Part shown: piece by piece, positions 34,311-44,022 of the stretch | Layout: each line of letters opens with the position of its first letter | Position numbering within the stretch: position 1 is the stretch's first letter | Source of the DNA: Pseudorhodoplanes sp. | GTDB taxonomy: Bacteria; Pseudomonadota; Alphaproteobacteria; Rhizobiales; Xanthobacteraceae | DNA: 64,000 nucleotides | NCBI GenBank assembly: GCA_032027085.1 | Contig: JAVSMS010000001.1 | Location: forward strand, 386,827 to 450,826 | Direction of reading: 5' to 3' | Translations under genes and position numbers: made by a program | The notes under the pieces: model-generated | What the model was told of the DNA's origin: nothing | Databases searched by the model: none | The model's input: the letters and a program-made list of their open reading frames with translations, nothing else

Positions 34311-35293
34311 CGTGCGAGCGGTGTGTCGGCCCGTTCGATAAACCGGCTATAGTTGCCCGCCGCCCGGCACCAGTTCGCATTGCTGCAACTGCAACGTCCA
34401 TCAAACCAAAGCGCGACTTTGTCGCCACACGACTTTTTTGCATACGCCTGAAAACCGGAGATGACTTGCAGCAACGTCGCCGCAACATCCTGCCGTGCAC
34501 CAGCACTGGACATTACGTAACGCGCAACCTGGCGCGCTTTCTCCTGCATGGCGGCCGCATTTGACGCCACATCCAGCGTGTCGCCAATGATCAATTCGAC
34601 GTTGTCGAAGATTGTCGCACCGATCAATGTCTGATTGTCGAGTATTGGAGCTTTGGTCGGCCTCTGGGCGCGCTTTTGAGCCAATGCCGGCTTGAACAGT
34701 GTCTTGATGGTCATGAGACGCCGGATTGCCTCCGCTTGCGCTGGGTCGCCAGACACCTTAATTGCGCCCAGCAATCTCGCTTTATCTGAATGCAGCATGA
34801 TGCGCGTGGCATCATTAGGCACCTTCACATTCGAACCCGCCTTGACCAACGCAAAGGTACCGGACGGTTTCAAGGGGAAGGTCTGCGGGTTGATATTGGC
34901 GATCTCGCTTCCCCATTCATCCATAATCAAAACGGAGAAGCGCCGGCCATCGATTTTCGGAATTTCGATGATGACGGGAATATGATCGTCAACTGCGATC
35001 CAGGCCGTGTGAAGCGCAATCTCGCCGGCTGCTTCGCTTCCGGCTTTAAGGGGCTCAAAGATGAACCTGTTATAGGAACGGTCCCCTCTCTCAATATCTG
35101 CACGTTCCTGATTAAGCATCAGCAAACGGCCGAGAAGGTAGACATAGGCTTCAGAAACCGTCTCTTCGTCCGGTCTGACAATTGCGGCGTCCACCTGACG
35201 ATCGCGTATTGACGATGCGCCGCTGGCGAATGCCACCGGAGCGAGGATCAGCAGGCAGGTTGCAGCCAACAGCATAAGGAATTGATGTTTCAT
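34307..35293 (-). CDS. DUF1254 domain secreted protein
   Basis: A 328-residue protein with a signal peptide (residues 1-25, M-K-H-Q-F start, A-F-A-S-G cleavage). The DUF1254 core is visible as A-Y-V-Y-L-L-G-R, then D-H-I-P-V-I-I-E-I-P-K-I-D-G-R-R-F-S-V-L-I-M-D-E-W-G, with A-T-R-I-M-L further on. The C-terminal 30 residues hold four Cys (K-K-S-C-G-D and C-S-C-S-N-A-N-W-C), probably disulfide-bonded. Function of the family is not established. The ATG at 35293 starts the signal peptide. Confidence 0.82.
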   Translation of the reverse strand: MKHQFLMLLAATCLLILAPVAFASGASSIRDRQVDAAIVRPDEETVSEAYVYLLGRLLMLNQERADIERGDRSYNRFIFEPLKAGSEAAGEIALHTAWIAVDDHIPVIIEIPKIDGRRFSVLIMDEWGSEIANINPQTFPLKPSGTFALVKAGSNVKVPNDATRIMLHSDKARLLGAIKVSGDPAQAEAIRRLMTIKTLFKPALAQKRAQRPTKAPILDNQTLIGATIFDNVELIIGDTLDVASNAAAMQEKARQVARYVMSSAGARQDVAATLLQVISGFQAYAKKSCGDKVALWFDGRCSCSNANWCRAAGNYSRFIERADTPLAR

Positions 35294-35423
35294 GACTTCC
35301 GCCCAGCCTAGATCGGCGCATATTAATCTTCGTTCGCGCACGGAGCCGAATGCCTGAGTATAGCTGCTTCAAATCAAAGTATGCTGTTCTCGCACGGCAA
35401 CCGCTCTTCCTGCCGCTTCACGG

Positions 35424-35864
35424 TCATTCGCCTGACGCCGGCAGCGTTTCCATTTGTGTCAGCGTCCGCAGCAGAACTTCGAAGATAATCGCGGTGGACC
35501 ACCCGAAAAGAAGGATACCGTTCATTGCGGTCATGGGACCGAGCAGCCGCCACCGCTCGACCGGGATCACGTCGCCATATCCGAGGGTCGTGTAGTTGAC
35601 GAATGCAAAATAGACGATTTGCACATCAGGAGGCACGGCATCGATCATCTTGTAGACGACGGACCAGAGAAGTATTTCGCACGTGTGAGCCATCATGAGA
35701 CTGACAATGACGGCGACCATGATGCCGCTCAGGCTGACGGACGAATCGGCTCGAATACAGGCCGATGCTCTGCGACCGACCCGAACGACAGCGGTCATGA
35801 AGATGGAGTGAACCGCAATATTGCAGATGCTTGCGACCGCTCCGAGAAGAAATTGGCTTAGCAT
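35424..35864 (-). CDS. Two-helix potassium channel family protein
   Basis: A 146-residue membrane protein with an N-terminal helix (about 3-25), a second helix (about 48-70), a pore loop with the potassium selectivity filter T-T-L-G-Y-G-D at about residues 92-98, and a final helix (about 108-130). This is the minimal ion-channel layout (Ion_trans_2) without a regulatory RCK domain. Cation flux in acid or osmotic stress is plausible given the HdeA-like neighbour. Confidence 0.88.
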   Translation of the reverse strand: MLSQFLLGAVASICNIAVHSIFMTAVVRVGRRASACIRADSSVSLSGIMVAVIVSLMMAHTCEILLWSVVYKMIDAVPPDVQIVYFAFVNYTTLGYGDVIPVERWRLLGPMTAMNGILLFGWSTAIIFEVLLRTLTQMETLPASGE

Positions 35865-35961
35865 GTTGTGCTCCCTTCTGAGAATTGTTGTCCAAGGATG
35901 ACAATCTCAGACCTCTTTGGTATCGTTGCGCGCTCGTGATGCATATTTGACGAGACCCGAC

Positions 35962-36255
35962 ATGCTGCGAATCACTGTTCTGAGTTGGCTTGTCGCCATG
36001 CTCGGCATGCCTGCCGATCCCATGAGAGTCGCTGCACAACAGCCCTGTAATCCTGTCATCGACGGCACATATTGCGCAACGCAAATAGGGAAGCCCGCTC
36101 AGCCAGGAACGGCGGCGCGCAGCCTCCCGGCGATTGAAGGCATCGCCGGCGACCTCTTCATTGAGCAAAACGATTCCGTGACCCTTGGGGCAATCACCTT
36201 CCAGGGCGACCGGTCTCGCTGTATCGGCCTCCTTCGAAGAAGCAATTGCAGCTAG
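35962..36255 (+). CDS. Small secreted hypothetical protein with four cysteines
   Basis: A 97-residue protein: hydrophobic signal (L-R-I-T-V-L-S-W-L-V-A-M-L-G-M) ending near V-A-A-Q, then a short mature part with four Cys (Q-P-C-N, T-Y-C-A, R-C-I-G and a Cys next to the C-terminus), suggesting two disulfides. No family recognised. It is 13 bp upstream of the HdeA-like gene and likely co-transcribed. Confidence 0.6.
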   Translation: MLRITVLSWLVAMLGMPADPMRVAAQQPCNPVIDGTYCATQIGKPAQPGTAARSLPAIEGIAGDLFIEQNDSVTLGAITFQGDRSRCIGLLRRSNCS

Positions 36256-36268
36256 GAAACGTACGAAC

Positions 36269-36559
36269 ATGCCACGTCTGCTATACGTGCTAAGTCTACT
36301 CCTGGCCGCCGAGACAGCTCTGGCTCAGGCCGACCAAAATCGCACCATCCAGCAATATGAATGCAAGGACGTGATCAGGGACAGCGGCGCCAATCGGGAT
36401 GTAGCGATCGCATTCCTGCACGGTTTTCTCCTTGGGACGTCGGGCGGATCCTCGTTCAATCTTGCGACTCTCCATAAACAGAGCGACGCGTTCATCGAAC
36501 GGTGTCTGGACAATCCCAAGGAGAAGGCCGTCGACGCCATGTCCGCCGTGAAGCAATAG
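36269..36559 (+). CDS. HdeA/HdeB-like acid-stress protein
   Basis: A 96-residue periplasmic protein with a signal peptide (cleavage after A-L-A-Q). The mature part is short, helical, and has the HdeA layout: one Cys in Y-E-C-K-D-V and a second in F-I-E-R-C-L-D-N-P, with L-H-G-F-L-L-G between them. HdeA proteins are acid-activated periplasmic chaperones that use one disulfide. The call is by pattern and size; strong sequence identity is not claimed. Confidence 0.72.
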   Translation: MPRLLYVLSLLLAAETALAQADQNRTIQQYECKDVIRDSGANRDVAIAFLHGFLLGTSGGSSFNLATLHKQSDAFIERCLDNPKEKAVDAMSAVKQ

Positions 36560-36612
36560 CGGCAGTTGGGGCGCTTAATAACCGTTTCAGGCCCGTGTTT
36601 CGACCGACTGCG

Positions 36613-37050
36613 CTAGCGCATCGTGACGGTCATGCCGCTAAGGTCGAGATTGGCCATGAGTCCCACCTGCTTGCCCCGCAGGGTCAACACGACGCCATTG
36701 GCATTTCGCATCTGAATGGCGCGCGCTCCGCCGGCAATCGCTGCGCCGGCGCCGATGGCCGAATAGACGCCCTGGATATCCGAAGCACGTCGTAAATTGG
36801 AAGCCGTTCCCACAAAATCAGTTGCCGAGCCGCCAAAGACGAGACCGGCGCTCAGGCCGCCGACAGCAAGCGGATAGGTCTTGCCAGCAAAGGTCAGCGT
36901 ACCGTTGCCTGCCTGCGCGCCAATGAACCAACCACCTTTCACGATGCTAATTCGTACTTGCCCGGTCTGGGCCAAAGCCGGCGCCGACACTACGGCCAGC
37001 CCAAACACACAGAGAGCGACGGAAATCCATCGGCGAATTGATGCAGGCAT
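36613..37050 (-). CDS. Secreted Gly-rich beta protein, DUF1134/EipA-like
   Basis: A 145-residue protein with a signal peptide ending A-L-A-Q. The mature part is rich in Gly/Ala and alternating hydrophobics (G-G-L-S-A-G-L-V-F-G-G-S-A-T-D-F-V-G-T-A and G-A-G-A-A-I-A-G-G-A-R-A). The plan recalls DUF1134 (EipA) or Ysc84-like envelope proteins, but I am not sure of either. A GGGGAGGAA site precedes the ATG at 37050. Confidence 0.65.
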   Translation of the reverse strand: MPASIRRWISVALCVFGLAVVSAPALAQTGQVRISIVKGGWFIGAQAGNGTLTFAGKTYPLAVGGLSAGLVFGGSATDFVGTASNLRRASDIQGVYSAIGAGAAIAGGARAIQMRNANGVVLTLRGKQVGLMANLDLSGMTVTMR

Positions 37051-37280
37051 CGTTGCATTCCTCCCCTGAGTCATTCGTTGCAGAACCACGATAGTGATCG
37101 GCTCGACGCAAGCGAACTAAACCTTCGTTTAGATTTGGCAATACAATGCATAGTTCAGTGCCGTTTGGCCGGCTCCTAAGATTTGTCGGCTTGATCGAGG
37201 CCGGCTCCAAACAATGGACCAGCTCGTCTGTGCCCGACGCGAATGAACATCCGCCGTCCATTCTTTACAGGTAGAGCACC

Positions 37281-37730
37281 ATGCCAAACGCCGCCGATAT
37301 CCTCCCGACCGCGAAAGACTTCATGAAGAAGCTGGCACTCGCGGAAGCCGAAGAGGCCTCCAAGGAGGCTAAGAAGCTCGCCAAGATCGAAGCGGAGAAG
37401 AAGGCCTTAATCGACAAACTGTCCGCGCCGTCGGGTCTTTCCGACGAGGAAGCTATCCGCCGCGCCGTAAGGATCATCGAAGGCGCGGTGAAAAACGGTC
37501 TTTCCGAGGTGCGCGTCTATCGCTTTCCAAACACGATGTGCACCGACAAAGGGCGCGCCATAAATCAACAGGAAAAGGGCTGGGAGCAAACGCTGACCGG
37601 TGTTCCTAAAGAAATCTACGAATTATGGGACCGCCACTTCCGCTCGAAGGGATACAAGCTGCGCGCGGAGATTATCGACTTTCCGGGTGGCGTTCCAGGA
37701 GATTGCGCCCTGACATTGTCGTGGAGCTAG
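37281..37730 (+). CDS. Hypothetical cytoplasmic protein
   Basis: A 149-residue protein without signal peptide. Residues 10-50 form a charged Ala/Glu/Lys helix (A-E-A-E-E-A-S-K-E-A-K-K); the rest is mixed alpha/beta with V-R-V-Y-R-F-P-N-T-M-C-T-D-K-G-R-A-I and an E-I-I-D-F-P-G-G motif. Not recognised. It stands alone between small secreted proteins, with an AATGCATAGTT element about 130 bp upstream that also occurs before the gene at 33942. Confidence 0.65.
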   Translation: MPNAADILPTAKDFMKKLALAEAEEASKEAKKLAKIEAEKKALIDKLSAPSGLSDEEAIRRAVRIIEGAVKNGLSEVRVYRFPNTMCTDKGRAINQQEKGWEQTLTGVPKEIYELWDRHFRSKGYKLRAEIIDFPGGVPGDCALTLSWS

Positions 37731-37894
37731 ACGTATCCGCGCGCGCCTGCTTCGGCGCATCACACGCATCTCAATGCTGTAGCGCGAGAGTATCGCCCGA
37801 CTAAACCAGTGTTCAATTCAAGGCGGGACGTCCGTCCCGCAGATTGCACACGTCTCGATGGCTTTATCCCAAGAAACAGTTCAGGGAGTCACAC

Positions 37895-38140
37895 ATGTCC
37901 AAACGCCAATTCGCCGTAATGACCATCGCGCTGACGTCCTGTGCGTTCATCGCGATGCATGGTGTCGCATCGGCGCAAAGCACCAAGGCGCAGAACACCA
38001 AGCCCAAGAAGGTTACCTATGAGCAGGCCTGGAAGCTCTGCAAGCAGGCGCTCAGTAAGGAAAGCCATTCCATTCTCGACACTAACACGCGCTATCTCCG
38101 CGGCGGGGCTTGCATGGCGAAGTATGGATACAGCTTCTAG
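37895..38140 (+). CDS. Small secreted protein, two cysteines
   Basis: An 81-residue protein: signal peptide of about 31 residues (cleavage after A-S-A-Q), then a basic mature part with Y-E-Q-A-W-K-L-C-K-Q-A-L and R-G-G-A-C-M-A-K-Y-G-Y, a pattern common in small alphaproteobacterial secreted proteins. ATG at 37895 with an AGGGAG site. Function unknown. Confidence 0.68.
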   Translation: MSKRQFAVMTIALTSCAFIAMHGVASAQSTKAQNTKPKKVTYEQAWKLCKQALSKESHSILDTNTRYLRGGACMAKYGYSF

Positions 38141-38264
38141 CGCCCATGTTTCCCACGCGTCTTGAGAGCGCCTGAGACCGGCCGGTTGGCCGTAAAGGCA
38201 CTTCATTTGGGACGCTGCCGGCCAATTCCTGAGTCGTGCCGTCCCTGTGAGAAGGAAATGCAAG

Positions 38265-40529
38265 ATGTCCATGACAGCAGTGAAGCTCCCGGAGAAGGAC
38301 TCCGACGCGTGGCGAAACTTCAAAGTCGGCGACTGGTGCAGAAAAATCGATGTTCGAGACTTCATTGTCCGCAACGCAGCCCAGTATCTCGGGGATGAGA
38401 CGTTTCTTGCGCCAGCCTCCGAGCGCACGCAGGTGGTCTGGGCCAGGCTCCAGTCCCATTTCCAGCAGGAACGCAAGAAGGGCGTTCTTGCTGCGGACGG
38501 CAAAACGCCGTCGACCATGACCGCTCACAAGGCCGGCTATATCGACAGGAACAACGAAGTAATTGTCGGGCTTCAGACCGACGAGCCGTTCAAGCGCGCC
38601 ATATTTCCGTGGGGCGGCCTAAAGATGGTCGAGGCCGGTCTCAAGGCCGCGGGCTTCGATCCCGATCCTGGCGTCGGCGAGACGTTCACAAAGTACCGCA
38701 AGACGCACAATGACGGTGTCTTCGATGTCTATACGCCGGAAATCCTGCGATGCCGGAAGTCCGGCATCATCACGGGCCTGCCGGACGCCTATGGCCGCGG
38801 TCGCATCATCGGCGACTATCGCCGCGTCGCGCTGTACGGCGTCGACCGGCTGATCGAAGCCAAGCGCGTCGAGCGCGAGCAAGTCAACGACATGTGGCCT
38901 TCGGACGAGATCATCCGCGTGCGCGAGGAACTGGCCGAGCAGACCCGCGCCCTCGAAGACCTCAAGAAAATGGGAGAGATATACGGCTCTGACCTCTCCC
39001 ATCCCGCGACGGACGCACAGGAAGCGTTTCAGTGGACCTATTTCGCCTATCTTGGCGCCATCAAGGAAGCGAACGGCGCAGCGATGTCGCTGGGACGCGT
39101 GTCGACCTTCCTTGACATCTACATCGAGCGCGACATGCGCGAGGGCACCCTCGACGAAGCCGGCGCGCAGGAATTGTGGGATCAGCTTGTGCAGAAGCTC
39201 CGGATTGTCCGCTTCCTGCGCACGCCCGAATACGACGCGCTGTTCAGCGGAGACCCTTATTGGGCAACCGAATGCGTCGGCGGCATGGATCTTAACGGCA
39301 AGGCGCTGGTGACAAAGAGCAGCTACCGCATGCTGCACACCCTGACCAATCTGGGACCGGCGCCGGAACCAAATATTACGGTCCTGTGGTCAAAACACCT
39401 GCCGGAGAATTTCAAGCGCTATTGCGTCAAGGTCAGCAAAGAGACCTCCTCGCTCCAGTACGAAAATGACGACTTGATGCGCCCTTACTGGGGTGACGAC
39501 TACGCGATTGCGTGCTGCGTGTCAGCCATGCGCCTCGGCAAGCAGATGCAGTTTTTCGGGGCGCGCGTGAATCTCGCCAAGGCACTGCTTTACGCGATCA
39601 ATGGCGGGCGCGACGAGATTTCCGGTGTGCAGGTTGCACCACCCACTCCGCCCATCACAAGCGACATCCTCGACTTCGACGAAGTCTGGGCGAAACTCGA
39701 TACAACGATGGAGTGGCTCGCCAGGACCTACGTGCATGCGATGAACTGTATCCACTACATGCATGACAAGTATTTCTACGAGCGACTTGAGATGGCGCTG
39801 CACGACCGTGACATCCTGCGCACCATGGCTTTTGGCATCGCGGGCCTGTCTGTCGTTACAGACAGCCTCTCCGCGATCAAGTACGGCAAGGTGCATGTCA
39901 TCCGTGACGATACCGGTCTCGCCGTCGACTACAAGACGGAAGGAAAGAACCTTCCGCAATATGGTAACAACGACGACCGGGTGGACTCGATCGCCGCCGA
40001 TCTCGTGTCTCGGTTCATGCAGAAGGTCAGGAAACACCCGACGTACCGCAATGCCACACACACACAAAGCGTTCTGACGATCACTTCGAACGTCGTCTAC
40101 GGCAAGGCAACAGGTAACACGCCGGATGGGCGGCGCAAGGGCGAGCCATTCGCGCCGGGCGCAAACCCGATGCATGGTCGCGACAGCCATGGCTGGCTCG
40201 CTTCATGCCTGTCGGTCGCCAAACTTCCTTACGGGGATTCGCTCGACGGCATCAGCTACACGGTGTCGGTCGCCCCGCAAAAGGCCCACCTTTCGGAACA
40301 GGAGCTCATCGACGCGGCCGTCAAAGCGTTCGACGTGTATTTCGCAAGTGGAGGTTTCCACATGAACCTCAACGTGATCGACAAGGAAGTGCTCGAGGAC
40401 GCAATGAAGAATCCGGACAAATATCCGCAGCTGACAATCCGCGTGTCCGGATATGCCGTGAACTTCGTCCGTCTGACACCTGAGCAACAGAAGGATGTGA
40501 TCAGCCGGACCTTCCACGGGCAGGTCTGA
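38265..40529 (+). CDS. pflB: Pyruvate formate-lyase (formate C-acetyltransferase)
   Basis: A 754-residue glycyl radical enzyme converting pyruvate plus CoA to acetyl-CoA plus formate without oxygen. The adjacent active-site Cys417-Cys418 (Y-A-I-A-C-C-V-S) match E. coli Cys418-Cys419, and the radical loop R-V-S-G-Y-A-V-N-F carries Gly729 (E. coli Gly734). Q-M-Q-F-F-G-A-R-x-N-L-A-K after the Cys pair is also preserved, so it is a true PFL rather than a diol dehydratase. The ATG at 38265 follows AGAAGGA. It begins a cluster with its activase, an exchanger and FocA; oxygen-limited pyruvate dissimilation is implied. Confidence 0.96.
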   Translation: MSMTAVKLPEKDSDAWRNFKVGDWCRKIDVRDFIVRNAAQYLGDETFLAPASERTQVVWARLQSHFQQERKKGVLAADGKTPSTMTAHKAGYIDRNNEVIVGLQTDEPFKRAIFPWGGLKMVEAGLKAAGFDPDPGVGETFTKYRKTHNDGVFDVYTPEILRCRKSGIITGLPDAYGRGRIIGDYRRVALYGVDRLIEAKRVEREQVNDMWPSDEIIRVREELAEQTRALEDLKKMGEIYGSDLSHPATDAQEAFQWTYFAYLGAIKEANGAAMSLGRVSTFLDIYIERDMREGTLDEAGAQELWDQLVQKLRIVRFLRTPEYDALFSGDPYWATECVGGMDLNGKALVTKSSYRMLHTLTNLGPAPEPNITVLWSKHLPENFKRYCVKVSKETSSLQYENDDLMRPYWGDDYAIACCVSAMRLGKQMQFFGARVNLAKALLYAINGGRDEISGVQVAPPTPPITSDILDFDEVWAKLDTTMEWLARTYVHAMNCIHYMHDKYFYERLEMALHDRDILRTMAFGIAGLSVVTDSLSAIKYGKVHVIRDDTGLAVDYKTEGKNLPQYGNNDDRVDSIAADLVSRFMQKVRKHPTYRNATHTQSVLTITSNVVYGKATGNTPDGRRKGEPFAPGANPMHGRDSHGWLASCLSVAKLPYGDSLDGISYTVSVAPQKAHLSEQELIDAAVKAFDVYFASGGFHMNLNVIDKEVLEDAMKNPDKYPQLTIRVSGYAVNFVRLTPEQQKDVISRTFHGQV

Positions 40530-40542
40530 GAGGAGGCTGGTC

Positions 40543-41376
40543 ATGTCGCATCTGGGTTATATCGAGCCTGGCAGCCGGCACGATCTGCGCGTCGGGCAAT
40601 CCCCCGACGCGCCGGACGAAAGCGCAATCAGGGGTGATGAGGAAGGCGGTGCATACGGCTACGTGCACTCCTATGAAACTTCGTCGCGCTATGACGGTCC
40701 TGGTCTGCGAGTCGTCCTGTTTGTATCCGGCTGTCTTTTGCGCTGCACCTATTGCCACAACCCCGATACCTGGCATCTGAAGGACGGGACTTACGTCGCG
40801 TCAAAGGACATCCTTGGTCGGCTAAAGACTTTCGCGCCTGCATTGCAGGCGCTTGGCGGAGGGATCACGATCTCGGGTGGAGAGCCGATGGTTCAGATGG
40901 CCTTCACCAAGGGCATCCTCGCCGGCGCCAAGGAGATGGGTCTGCACACAGCCATCGAGACATCCGGCTTTCTTGGCGATCGCATCGATGACTCATTCCT
41001 GTCGGCGCTCGATCTTGCCTTGCTCGACATCAAGAGTTCGAACCCGGATATCTATCGCAAGGTCACCGGACGCGACCTCGCGCCGACGCTGCGGTTTGCC
41101 GAACGTCTGGCACGGATCGGCAAACCAACCTGGGTGAGATTCACGCTGGTCCCAGGCCATACCGACGATCCCGAAAATGTCGACGGGATCGCCCGGTTCG
41201 TTGCGCCCATGAGGAATGTCGAATGGGTGGAGGTGCAGCCGTTCCACCAGATGGGCGCCTTCAAGTGGAAAGCGATGCATCTCGACTACGCACATTCCGA
41301 CACGCCGACTCCGACACCCGACCTGATCAATCGCGTGATTGGGCAATTCAGGGCTGCAGGCTGCAATGTTCGATGA
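40543..41376 (+). CDS. pflA: Pyruvate formate-lyase activating enzyme
   Basis: A 277-residue radical SAM enzyme that installs the glycyl radical on PflB. The cluster motif C-L-L-R-C-T-Y-C (C-x3-C-x2-C) is at about residues 64-71, followed by H-N-P-D-T-W and the G-G-G-I-T-I-S-G-G-E-P SAM motif. An acidic N-terminal extension of about 35 residues precedes the Y-G-Y-V-H-S-Y-E-T start typical of PflA. It is 13 bp after pflB. Confidence 0.95.
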   Translation: MSHLGYIEPGSRHDLRVGQSPDAPDESAIRGDEEGGAYGYVHSYETSSRYDGPGLRVVLFVSGCLLRCTYCHNPDTWHLKDGTYVASKDILGRLKTFAPALQALGGGITISGGEPMVQMAFTKGILAGAKEMGLHTAIETSGFLGDRIDDSFLSALDLALLDIKSSNPDIYRKVTGRDLAPTLRFAERLARIGKPTWVRFTLVPGHTDDPENVDGIARFVAPMRNVEWVEVQPFHQMGAFKWKAMHLDYAHSDTPTPTPDLINRVIGQFRAAGCNVR

Positions 41377-41420
41377 GACCTTTGTGCTTTCGATAAAGCG
41401 ATTTTGCCGGGAGGGGATTC

Positions 41421-43022
41421 ATGCTGCAAATGGCGAGTGAGATCATAGGAACCCAGCCGATCCTGGCTCTGTTTCTCGCCATCGGCGTCGGTTATCTGGT
41501 TGGCCAGGTCAGCATTGGCGGTTTTTCGCTCGGGGTCGGAGCCGTCTTGTTTGTAGGACTTGCTATTGGTGCATTTGCGCCGAAATCGCAAATCACCGGT
41601 CCAATCAGCCTGACCGGCCTCATCATGTTCCTTTATGGAATTGGCATTCTTTACGGCCGACAGTTCTTCGAAGGCATGGCTGGCGCGGAGGGCCGAAGAT
41701 ACAATTTGCTGGCGCTTGTCGCCGTCGTCGCGAGTCTTCTGGTTGCGCTCGGGCTGGGTCATGCTTTCGGAATTAAAATCGGCCACACCCTTGGCATCTT
41801 TGCCGGCTCGATGACCAGCACTGCCACGCTACAGGCGGCTCTTGAGGTGATGCACAACAGCGAACCATCGATCGGATATTCGATCGCCTATCCGTTTGGC
41901 GTCATCGGTCCGATCCTGTGCATTTACTTCATGACACGGAAGGTCCAGCCAAAGTTTCCGCTCAAGGCGCAGAAATTCCACATGGCGGAAATTACCCTTG
42001 GTGCCACGCAAGCCAGTCGAACGCTGAGTGAGCTCGGCAATGAGCTTCCAGATGGCGTCCAGGTCACAATGATCCGCAAGGGTCAGGAAAGCTTCGTTCC
42101 CAAGCCGGACACCATGCTAAATGCGGGCGACGCGGTTCTTGTGATCGCGGATCAGCAACGGGCAATCGAAAATGCGGCGGCCAAAATCGGCCATCTGGAT
42201 CCGGGCCGCGTTGTGTCGGACCGTTCATCACTTGATTACATCCGCGTGTTTGTCGGGAAAGCAGGAGTGGTCGGAATTCCGCTCTCCAAACTGCCTATGC
42301 CGACCGGATTTCCGATGCATATCCTTCATGTGCGCCGCTATGACGCCGACATCGTACCGACCCCCGATCTGATGCTTGAATTCGGGGATCGCATCGGTGT
42401 GCTGATGCCACCGGAGCGGAAACAGGAGGTGCGGCACCACTTCGGAGATACCGTCAAGGCAGCAGCCGAATTCAGCTATGTGTCGCTTGGTGTCGGCATG
42501 GTGCTCGGCGTGTTGCTTGGACTGATCCCGATTCCTATACCCGGCCTGGGCACTGTCAACCTCGGCATTGGTGGCGGACCGCTCATTGTCGCACTCATCC
42601 TGGGCAGGTTGCGCCGCACCGGCCCGATATTGTGGACCATGCCCCTACCCGCGAACATTGTCCTTCGTAATTTCGGCCTTTCGATCTTCCTTGCGGCCGT
42701 TGGCATCAATGCGGGCCAGCCATTTGTGCGCACGGTCACCGATGCGGGCCTCACCATGCTCTTTATTGGCATGGCCGTGCTGCTCACGACGATGATCATC
42801 GTTCTTTTTGTCGGCCACTACCTCATGAAGATCCCCTACGACGACCTCGTCGGCGTCGCATCCGGCGCGACCGGCAATCCGGCTATTCTCGTGTATTCCA
42901 CCCGCATGGCTCCGACCGAACGGCCGGACGTCGCCTACGCAATGATCTTTCCGTCGATGACCATTGTGAAAGTCATCGCGGTTCAGATCATCGGGCTTTT
43001 GTTCATTGCCGCCCCCGGCTGA
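41421..43022 (+). CDS. AspT/YidE-type exchanger with TrkA-C domains
   Basis: A 533-residue inner-membrane protein: five or six helices (about 1-170), two TrkA-C-like cytoplasmic domains (about 185-350, with V-G-I-P-L-S-K-L), then a second helical half (about 360-533) that includes G-I-G-G-G-P-L-I-V-A-L-I-L-G and N-P-A-I-L-V-Y-S. This is the aspartate:alanine exchanger layout. In this setting it could swap a C4 acid or amino acid and support proton-motive force, but the substrate cannot be read. Confidence 0.88.
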   Translation: MLQMASEIIGTQPILALFLAIGVGYLVGQVSIGGFSLGVGAVLFVGLAIGAFAPKSQITGPISLTGLIMFLYGIGILYGRQFFEGMAGAEGRRYNLLALVAVVASLLVALGLGHAFGIKIGHTLGIFAGSMTSTATLQAALEVMHNSEPSIGYSIAYPFGVIGPILCIYFMTRKVQPKFPLKAQKFHMAEITLGATQASRTLSELGNELPDGVQVTMIRKGQESFVPKPDTMLNAGDAVLVIADQQRAIENAAAKIGHLDPGRVVSDRSSLDYIRVFVGKAGVVGIPLSKLPMPTGFPMHILHVRRYDADIVPTPDLMLEFGDRIGVLMPPERKQEVRHHFGDTVKAAAEFSYVSLGVGMVLGVLLGLIPIPIPGLGTVNLGIGGGPLIVALILGRLRRTGPILWTMPLPANIVLRNFGLSIFLAAVGINAGQPFVRTVTDAGLTMLFIGMAVLLTTMIIVLFVGHYLMKIPYDDLVGVASGATGNPAILVYSTRMAPTERPDVAYAMIFPSMTIVKVIAVQIIGLLFIAAPG

Positions 43023-43086
43023 CAAGGCGGATTGATAGTACACAGCCGCGAACCGGAAGATCGCAGGTTCCGGCGCGCTTACGGCA

Positions 43087-44022
43087 ATGGCGGAACGACA
43101 CATGCCCGGCCCGACCAAAGCAAACGACGAAACGCTGCCGCAGACCATAACCTTCGAAACCATCCTGCCGGCCACCATGGCTGCCCGCGCAGAAGAAGGC
43201 GGCATCAAGCGGGCCTCAATGGATTCCCTGACGGTCTTCGTGCTCAGCGTCATGGCCGGCGCCTTCATCGCGTTTGGGGCTGTTCTTGCCACAACAGTCG
43301 GCGCGGGAGGCCTCCTGATCGCGCCCGATTCCGGCGGACCAATTTCGGCATCGTTGCCTTATGGCCTCATGCGTCTTTTGACGGGTCTGGCCTTTTCCCT
43401 GGGTCTGATCATGGTTGTGGTCGGAGGAGCCGAACTCTTTACCGGCAACAACATGATTGTCATGGCCTGGGCGAATCGCAAGGTGACGACCGGGGCGCTT
43501 CTGAACAACTGGCTCGTAGCCTTCGCAGGAAATGCGATCGGCACGCTCGCCATGGCCGTTATGGTATTTCTGAGCACACAGTATACGTTCGGAAACGGAA
43601 CCGTTGGCCTTGCGGCTCTCGCGACCGCTAACGGCAAGGCTGCGCTCGCGTTCTTTCCCGCACTCATTCTCGGCCTTCTGTGCAATGCCTTGGTCTGCCT
43701 GGCGGTCTGGATGTGCTACTGCGCCAGAACCACAATAGACCGCGTCGTCACCGTCGTCCCACCCATCACGGCATTTGTTGCATCCGGTTTCGAACACAGC
43801 ATCGCGAATATCTATTTCATTCCGGTCGGCCTTCTGATCAAGTCCGGCGCGCCTGAGTCATTCTGGACATCAATCGGGAAGACGCCAGCCGATTTCCCAG
43901 CCCTGACCTGGGACGGTTTTTTCAGCAATCTCATCCCAGTGACTATTGGTAACATCATTGGTGGATCTGTATTTGTCGCCGCCGTCTACTGGTTCGTTTA
44001 TCTGCGAAAAAAAGCGACATGA
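43087..44022 (+). CDS. focA: Formate/nitrite transporter family (FocA)
   Basis: A 311-residue FNT channel, expected to be pentameric in the inner membrane, with six helices. Visible marks: G-A-F-I-A-F-G-A-V-L-A-T-T-V-G in the first half-helix pair, A-E-L-F-T-G-N-N-M-I-V, and N-W-L-V-A-F-A-G-N-A-I-G. It would export formate made by PflB. A polar N-terminal tail of about 45 residues precedes helix 1; an alternative ATG at 43102 with a better site is possible. Its stop overlaps the SulP start (ATGA). Confidence 0.92.
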   Translation: MAERHMPGPTKANDETLPQTITFETILPATMAARAEEGGIKRASMDSLTVFVLSVMAGAFIAFGAVLATTVGAGGLLIAPDSGGPISASLPYGLMRLLTGLAFSLGLIMVVVGGAELFTGNNMIVMAWANRKVTTGALLNNWLVAFAGNAIGTLAMAVMVFLSTQYTFGNGTVGLAALATANGKAALAFFPALILGLLCNALVCLAVWMCYCARTTIDRVVTVVPPITAFVASGFEHSIANIYFIPVGLLIKSGAPESFWTSIGKTPADFPALTWDGFFSNLIPVTIGNIIGGSVFVAAVYWFVYLRKKAT